Origin: Caenorhabditis remanei
Taxonomy: Eukaryota; Nematoda; Chromadorea; Rhabditida; Rhabditidae
DNA length: 64,000 bases
Direction of reading: 5' to 3'
NCBI RefSeq assembly: GCF_010183535.1
Contig: NC_071330.1
Coordinates: forward strand, 17,651,717-17,715,716
Part shown: positions 58,081-64,000 of the stretch, in pieces
Position numbering within the stretch: position 1 is the stretch's first letter
Layout: every line of letters begins with the position of its first letter
The notes under the pieces: model-generated
Told to the model about the DNA's origin: nothing
The model's input: only the letters and a program-made list of their open reading frames with translations
Database searches by the model: none
Translations under genes and position numbers: made by a program

Positions 58081-60216
58081 TCATACCGAATCAGATGAAT
58101 ATATTCTGTCACCACGACGGAAATGATTGGATGCTGGCTCATTTTCTTCATTCAACGTTTCTAGGCCAGGTCTGTCCGGTTGTTTGGCTGAAAAAGGAAA
58201 ATACGAAATGAAAATAGCAATAACTTACATTTCATAGTCGCAGGCATAGAAAGGTTGAATTTTCTCTCCTGACTTGGACTTTCAATATTATTGGAGGAAA
58301 TCGAAATGGTCCTGTTTCTTAGAGAATATGCATTCCGTTTGGTGAAGATACTGCCGCGTTCTGGAAAGATTTTTCTTTACTTCCTTGACCTGTCAATGCT
58401 CGTTTCAATTGCGGAAGTAAAAACATTTTGTTAGATGAGTGTGACATGTTCTTTTAATTAAACAATTTTTGAAATGTGTCAATCTTCGAAGAATTTTAGA
58501 TACTTGGTGCGCATAAAGTGATCTTTAGACCTACAAATAGTCAGATTAAACATATTTGTCGGGCCCGATGCGGAAGACCGGATAATTAACGCCGAAATAC
58601 AAAATTCAACTTTTTTCGAACTTTTTGAATTATTTCGCGAAAACTCAAATTTTCGGGTATTTAATGAGAATAAGAAGAAATTCTGAGAAATTATCAAAAA
58701 AATATAAGATTAAAGTTAACATACCACTAGTCGGAGGTGCATCTTCGGGATTCACCCTCACTATTTTCACTGCATCACTCTCAGCGGCAAGTTCCACTTT
58801 AGCCGCCGATCCTGTCAGCGTTCTCGGCAGTTGACTCTTCTCGGAGTAGGCAGGAAGATAGTCTGAAGTAATAAATTACATTTTTATAACTATTGAATAA
58901 TAGCTATCTTACTTGGATCCGCAAACTTGTCGTTTACCAGAGTTGGATGGTATCCGTGTGTATCGTCGACGATTGCCATGCCAGTCTGCAGAACGCTATT
59001 ATTTCTCACATGTCAAAAGGAGTTATAAAGCTTACCGAAATATTTTTGTCAATAATCCAATTTACTTCAAAATCATCGTCATCCTCCCCGAGAGGATTTA
59101 GTAAAACTTCTGCCACTTTCATCCAACCGATAACAAAAATGAACTCCAGTATCGACATAATTGGGATAGGCCAATCCATTTGAGTTTTCGATTTCAGATC
59201 GGATATCAAGAATTGACGACTGATAATGCAAATTGTGAAGTAGACACGGACAGCAAGGAAGACTACCTAATACCAACAAAATTATTGCTAGAAAGTGCAA
59301 ATAACGGACTTACTTGTGGATAAGCAATAGGTATCGGTATGGAGTCGAACTTGATCAGAGTCTCCATTGCAACTCTGAATTCCTTGATAGCCTTAAAATG
59401 ATTAGGCTCAATGTGAGCTATAAATCAGTATCTCACCAAAACCAGATTATTAAATGCAGTTGGTTGATCAATAAGTTTTCTAGAATGAGCATCTAAGGCT
59501 AACGAGTTTGCCCAGTTGATCGGAACCCAATAATTCTGTCCCGGACTACAACAGACTGCCTCCAGTTCATCTCGCTCTTCAGGTTCCATGAAACCAGCAT
59601 CCACAACGTATTGAAGTGTGGGGAAGCGTCGACGAACTCTCATCGAGATATCACGGAACACCAATACCTGAATAAAGACATTTGGATAAATAGATACACA
59701 GACAGATTAACCTGATGCAACACCACGTATCTAATAATTGCCCTTCTCGTCAGTCGATCTTCTTCTCCTTTCCCGGGCAACAAAACTGCTACAGAGAGTG
59801 CAACAGACTCAATAAATGGCATCACATTCAGAGCACTCCTCCATCTTTCGAAAACTGTTGTCACAAAGAATCCGAGCATAAATGTAAGTGGTAGGTATTT
59901 CATTCGATCATCCATATGTACGGATACTTTTTCAAAAATTCTGAAATCAGTGGGCGTTGAAAGTTTTGTGATACATAATCACATACGTTCTTATTTCAGC
60001 ACTGAACGCATACCGATATGTAAAGTGTACCGCGTAATAGAAAACTAGCCATACCGCCAAGTCACCTGCAACAGATTTCCAGATGGAACCTGAAAATTAG
60101 AATTTCAAAAATGTAAACTCATAGAAATTTGTCTTCTTACCTCTCCACCGACTCAGTAGCTTCAAAAACAGTAAAGGATTTCCAGACGATACGTCTAACT
60201 GATAGTTTACTGTCAT
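58081..60216 (-). CDS. Bestrophin-family anion channel
   Basis: Exons are 60216-60141, 60089-59987, 59940-59712, 59667-59437, 59391-59314, 59266-59036, 58985-58913, 58862-58725, 58360-58229 and 58187-58081, giving 465 aa, phase-consistent. Landmarks in order: [20 protein letters not shown], the pore-neck region [48 protein letters not shown]-like [21 protein letters not shown] and the Ca2+ clasp [20 protein letters not shown]. Bestrophins are pentameric Ca2+-gated chloride/bicarbonate channels in the plasma or intracellular membranes; all clasp acidic residues are present. The C-terminal 130 residues are Ser/Arg-rich, variable and probably cytosolic ([19 protein letters not shown]). The acceptor at 58360 was chosen over an upstream one at about 58392, which leads to an early stop. 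Nematodes carry many best genes and no number is assigned. Confidence 0.93.
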
Positions 60217-61481
60217 TTTTAAAAAGAACGAGACAAGGAATATGTTGTGAAAATACAAGAGAACCGGTAATCTGTGATGTTATTCGCCCATAAATTAGTC
60301 TGAAATTTATTTATTTTTGAGACTTCCAGTGGAGGATCAGTTTTCAATATACAGCACTTGAAAAAAGTGGAATCAAGTACACGAAATAGGATATTTCGGT
60401 TCATGGTCACAATTATTGCAGGTTCAATGAAGAATCAAAAAATAAGAAATCGAGTGGAAACGCGTACGTTCTGTATCTTTTCATCTTGAATCAGAAGACA
60501 TTGGGGTACAATTAATTGGTGGTGAGTGATTGGTAGAATGGAATGGCCTTGTTTTGAAAAATTTTGAATTCTGTCTTATGGTATAAAATGAGGTGATATA
60601 TCTTGAAATATCAAACATCTTAAAGTTCACAAATATAGAGATTGAAATGTTACTTATTTTGTATTTGCACCGGGTGATATAAAATTTGTTTAAAATGGTC
60701 TTGTAGCGGAAGGCAGTTTTAAAATGATTTTCAGACTGGCAAAGCAAAAAATATAGAATTTGATATTTTTCAACTACGAGACCATTCCGCGAAGTTCTGA
60801 ATCAATTAGATGCGCCTTTTTTAAAAACATTTTTCAAAGGTACTCGAAGCTCCCGCTATCCACAGGTTGCAGAACGGTTGGCTCGGAGTGCAGGCCTTTT
60901 AAAAATGTTTGTACTTTTTCATTGCGATAATAAACAGTTAGATAATAACATTAAAGGTTACAAAAATAAATTCTGGAACTCGAGAAGATAGAAAAAGTAG
61001 AATCTCTTTAATAGTTGGGTATCATGAGAACAAATTAACTTTATGTTTTCTTTTTTTGACAAAAAATTCTATGTTTAGACTTTTCTGAAAAAATAACACC
61101 CACTAACCTTAAGAAAAAATTCAAAAATGATCCATTTAACAACAGAGATCAGGAATTCTGCCAAATCAAAATTTGGGGGTCATTCGTCCCCATCTCCCGC
61201 CACAAATCAAGATGTCTTTTTGTGTCTTTTGCCCCCCGACCCAAACTCGTTTTCTCCGTCTTCTTCTCCGTACGTTAGTGATCTTTTTTCACCATGTTTG
61301 TCCTTTCTTGAGAATGTAAATTTTTATTAAATTGAATTGGTTTTCCAGTATCAAGAAGAGAGAAGAGAGCAAATACAGATAGGGGTGAGAAAAAGCAGCG
61401 TCAATTTAAATATATCGAAAATGAAAAAAATATATAGGTGGGTGATGAAAAAAAGTACATTCAATAGTGTGGTGGTGTCGA
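60217..61481. other. Region upstream of the bestrophin gene
   Basis: About 1.3 kb, expected to hold the bestrophin promoter and the 3' end of the next minus-strand gene. A segment near 60860-60890 (GGTTGCAGAACGGTTGGCTC) recalls the head of repeat family D but is too short to assign. The ORF at 61127-61330 has no support. Confidence 0.45.
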
Positions 61482-61771
61482 TTAGGCAGCGATTTTTTGT
61501 TGAGATGGTGATTGTTTGATCTCTCCGGTCACTGGGTTGCGGGCTGAAAGTTATTGTAAGATTGTAATATTAGTCTAGAAACATTTAAGTGTGTCTGTTT
61601 GTCCGAAAGCAAAAACTCACAAAGAACTGGAATAGTCTTCTTTGGAGTTCTCGATGGCGACGCTGGAACGTCATCGAAAATCTGAGACTTGTATGTTGGA
61701 GTCACACGTTTTGGTGAGGCTACAGCTGGAGATTCCTGGCCGAAGAGACGGTCACGAGTGTTGCAGTGCTT
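61482..61771 (-). CDS. 3' exons of a gene entering from the right
   Basis: Exons are 61771-61621 and 61543-61482, joined in phase 1, giving about 70 C-terminal residues. The acceptor TTCATTTTAG precedes 61771, and phase 0 there indicates at least one more exon upstream (higher coordinates), which I could not find before the window edge. The peptide has KHCNTRDRLFGQESPAV, PKRVTPTYKSQIFDDVP, SPSRTPKKTIPVLSRNPVTG and ends QQKIAA. It is small, basic and Pro/Ser-rich. LFG plus RNPVTG recalls short disordered microtubule-associated proteins of the Jupiter/HN1 type, but this is a weak resemblance only. Confidence 0.6.
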
Positions 61772-62099
61772 CTAAAATGAATAAATAAAAAAATTTCAAT
61801 TTTTGAAGTTTTTCTAACTAAAAAAAGAAAGGGAGAACGATTAGGTTACACTGTTTCATCGTGGGAATTGTGAAGAGCCCTCGAAACCGGATATTGGTTA
61901 TTTTTCTTGGACTATTATAGTCTTTGTTTGTCTTTATTCTCAAAATTATTTTGTATGCCTAAAAGTACTAATGTCAGCTGTAGTTGAGGTTTGATATAAG
62001 ACTACTACATTAATCAAAATAGATTATAGCAGCAAATAGTCAAGTTTTCTCATCAGAACTGCACAAATGAAAACTGATTCAAATTAGAATTACTTGTCA

Positions 62100-62250
62100 A
62101 CCGTCCAAACTTTGATCTCATTTTTCTCGAAAACTAGGCCACGACGGGAAAAACTGACTATATATTTGGTGTCAGTGTTTTCTGAGCTTTCCAATGATAT
62201 AGGTCACGTCCTATAACTTCAAACTTGCTCCATGACCTTCGCTAGTTAAG
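62100..62250. repeat. Repeat family A, right half
   Basis: It has CTCGAAAACTAGGCCACGAC, AAAAACTGACTATATATTTG, AATGATATAGGTCACGTCC and the end CCATGACCTTCGCTAGTTAAG. The left arm is absent. Confidence 0.65.
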
Positions 62251-62454
62251 TCTAATAGCTTTTATAAAGTGTTGTGCTATCTTTTAGACGTTTCTACTTT
62301 GTACCAGTTGAGTGGTTCTCTTCTGGGTGGTTCTAATCCAGGAGCAATTTTAACCATTATTTTATTTCAATTTTCAGTGATGCCGAATTTTCGGATTCTG
62401 TATGAGCTAGAACTTAATAAAGTGACATTCTACATTACTATGTTTCAGGATTCC

Positions 62455-62620
62455 AGTTTGTCCTGTTCGCAGCGGTATATCTCTGTTCCCAAAGGAAATA
62501 TCAAAAAAATATCTAACTGATAAAATATAGCTTGATATTCATATAATATTTGTTCTGTTAAAAACATTTCACATTTTTAATGGCAGCCGAGATAGAATGC
62601 TCCAAACTTTTGCTAGCTCT
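62455..62620. repeat. Repeat family B fragment
   Basis: It has CTGTTCGCAGCGGTATATCT, GTTCCCAAAGGAAATATC, AGCTTGATATTCATATAATA and GCAGCCGAGATAGAATGCTC. It matches the copies at 5273 and 39855. The ORF at 62580-62783 is partly built from this repeat. Confidence 0.65.
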
Positions 62621-63160
62621 TGTTATGGTTTCCGTTTCAGTCATTCTCACTCTGCCACTCCTTATATCTTCACTTTCACTAATCCGGATTAAAGAACCAA
62701 AAACGTTTTTCCATCTAGTTTCTCTTCCCTTCCCAGCTTTCCGAAATAAACTTGCTCTCTTCCCATCACTTTCCGAAAATTAGTTTCGGTTACGAAATGG
62801 TGCAAAGGGATGAGTAAAAACGGCGAGCTGACTCATTTGCCTAATTGAATTGTCAAACCGCTTCGTCTACCAAAAGTCGAATTTAATGAGATTCCTTTCT
62901 TCCCTCCCGAGATTTCGCAATTTTGAAAGGAATTGCTCGAAATTGCGTCCATTACGAATGCCGACGCCTTCATTTCAGCTCCCCGTTGGGACATGTTCTT
63001 CAAAACATACATCATATTGCTCTTTTCTTAAAACATGTTGACGTCGCGAAGGGGGAGGGCTCTCACACGTTTTGATGACTCTTTTGGGACCTACTTGAGA
63101 GAAAGAGAGAAAAAAAAGATGAGGATGAAGGATGAAATTGAAATTTGAAAATGTAGCAAA

Positions 63161-63406
63161 TTGAATTTAGTGTTTCGTGTTAGTCGATCATCTAGTCTAA
63201 GTCTAAAAGTCCAAAATTTGACACTAAAAGGAAAAATTGAAGGAAAAAAATTAATTAAAAATGTGACACGCGATGGTGAATTATTCAATGAGGAAATTTG
63301 GGTTACAGTACTTCCGCATGAAGTACAAACTACAAATAGAGGGATTCGGCAAATACCTTTGATGATAGCCTGTGCTCTTGCTACTGTTCTTTTATCAGAA
63401 AAATAA
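63161..63406 (+). CDS. Possible orphan exon or gene fragment
   Basis: An acceptor-like GAATTTAG near 63168 precedes an open frame to a stop at 63404. The product includes LTLKGKIEGKKLIKNVTRDG, ELFNEEIWVTVLPHEVQTTN and IPLMIACALATVLLSEK. The composition is protein-like rather than low-complexity. No upstream partner exon was found, and I do not recognise it. It could be a last exon, a decayed gene or chance. Confidence 0.25.
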   Translation: MNLVFRVSRSSSLSLKVQNLTLKGKIEGKKLIKNVTRDGELFNEEIWVTVLPHEVQTTNRGIRQIPLMIACALATVLLSEK

Positions 63407-64000
63407 ACCATGAGAGCTGAGAACCACTAAAGCTCTATTCTATGATAAACCTGTCCTCACAATCTAAACATTTTCAAATGTCCATGTTTCAACATAGAAA
63501 CTATTCCCTATTCTCGTTAGTTCCGCAACTCAATGCTCAAAAAACCCAGGGAGTGTCCATTACTCATCTGGTGCCTATGATTGACCAGTTAGATTGTTGA
63601 TCATTTCTTCTTTCTCTTCAAAAGACAGAGTAATAGCCCAGACCTTTTGTTAGGAGGAAGGGAAGGAAGGCTTACTTGGAAGTGATTTATACTCAAATAT
63701 GGTTTAAGGGGTGCATTATTCATCCCCTAAAGTTCTCGAATCCTAGATACCATAATCCTTAGCTCTGAATTTGTCTTGCTATTTCGTATTTCTTTTCTTT
63801 TTTAAAACTTTTTCTTCGTTCTCTTTTTCTGGTTAAAAGAAGTCGATTCCTCCTCCGAAGGCCAATTCTCTTGAGAGGCCTTCTTCCTTCAAACTATTCT
63901 GTGCTCTTTTCTTTTCTTCCGAATTTTTGCTGACGCGCACAAAGTGGTGTAGACCGCCTGCTATTTTCCTACACAATTGGAGCTTATTTCTTTTCTGGCA

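Larger units (their letters stand above)
61772..64000. other. Right-edge non-coding region
   Basis: About 2.2 kb, probably an intron of the minus-strand gene ending at 61482. It contains family A and B repeat fragments (62100-62250, 62455-62620) and one open stretch at 63161-63406 (+). No start exon for the minus-strand gene is recognisable. Confidence 0.4.

Noticed and set aside
58392..58420. Alternative acceptor (CATTGACAG) for the penultimate bestrophin exon
   Set aside because: It leads to an early stop 20 codons later, while the acceptor at 58360 opens two further exons in frame. It might be an isoform but is not needed.
60840..60900. Possible tRNA gene around GGTTGCAGAACGGTTGGCTC
   Set aside because: No convincing B box (GGTTCGANNCC) or acceptor stem; it looks like a fragment of the SINE-like head.

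Overview
The window looks like a chromosomal segment from a nematode of the genus Caenorhabditis. The DNA is AT-rich. Genes are split by many short introns of about 45-60 bp with GTRAGT donors and TTTTCAG acceptors. Several start codons sit just behind an acceptor-like TTTCAG, as expected for spliced-leader trans-splicing. The gene content includes family members typical of worms: a FLP neuropeptide, a transthyretin-related protein, a nematode FkbM-type methyltransferase and PTL-1 tau. From memory, flp-24, an ETS gene and an ankyrin/TNNI3K-like kinase lie together in C. elegans, and ptl-1, tpst-2 and cyn-6 lie together nearby on chromosome III. The window therefore appears to be a block of conserved synteny. 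I cannot fix the species; I suspect a relative of C. elegans rather than C. elegans itself, but this was not tested.

Layout, left to right. At 1-2139 (+) is the 3' part of a Gly/Arg/Pro/Asp-rich repeat protein containing a near-perfect 552-bp internal duplication. At 2306-9749 (-) is a small uncharacterised protein with two introns above 3 kb. At 11626-13460 (-) is an uncharacterised secreted Thr/Glu-rich protein. At 17023-17515 (+) is a candidate neuropeptide precursor. At 20041-25819 (+) is ptl-1, the tau/MAP2/MAP4 homologue. At 26762-28412 (+) is tyrosylprotein sulfotransferase (tpst-2). At 29309-30193 (+) is a secreted cyclophilin (probably cyn-6), tail to tail with an FkbM-type methyltransferase-like gene at 30286-31833 (-). 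At 33065-33827 (-) is flp-24. A gene-poor stretch of about 7.5 kb follows, to 41.3 kb.

The right half holds an ELF-like ETS transcription factor at 41314-46073 (+) and a TNNI3K-type ankyrin-repeat kinase at 46596-50140 (+). Two tandem fukutin/LicD-like paralogues follow at 50396-51694 and 55070-56639 (+); the first lacks the DxD motif kept by the second. Then come a transthyretin-like secreted protein at 57318-57927 (+), a bestrophin at 58081-60216 (-), and the last two exons of a gene entering from the right at 61482-61771 (-).

Intergenic and intronic DNA is rich in short non-autonomous repeats. I see a seven-copy palindromic family, a six-copy family, a four-copy family with a tRNA-like A box (SINE-like), a two-copy palindrome family and several single large hairpins. 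One hairpin has Tc1-like ends flanked by TA, 20 bp after the tpst-2 stop codon. I found no convincing tRNA, rRNA, CRISPR array or intact autonomous transposon. Exon structures were built by hand from splice motifs, reading-frame phase and remembered family sequences; no searches were run.
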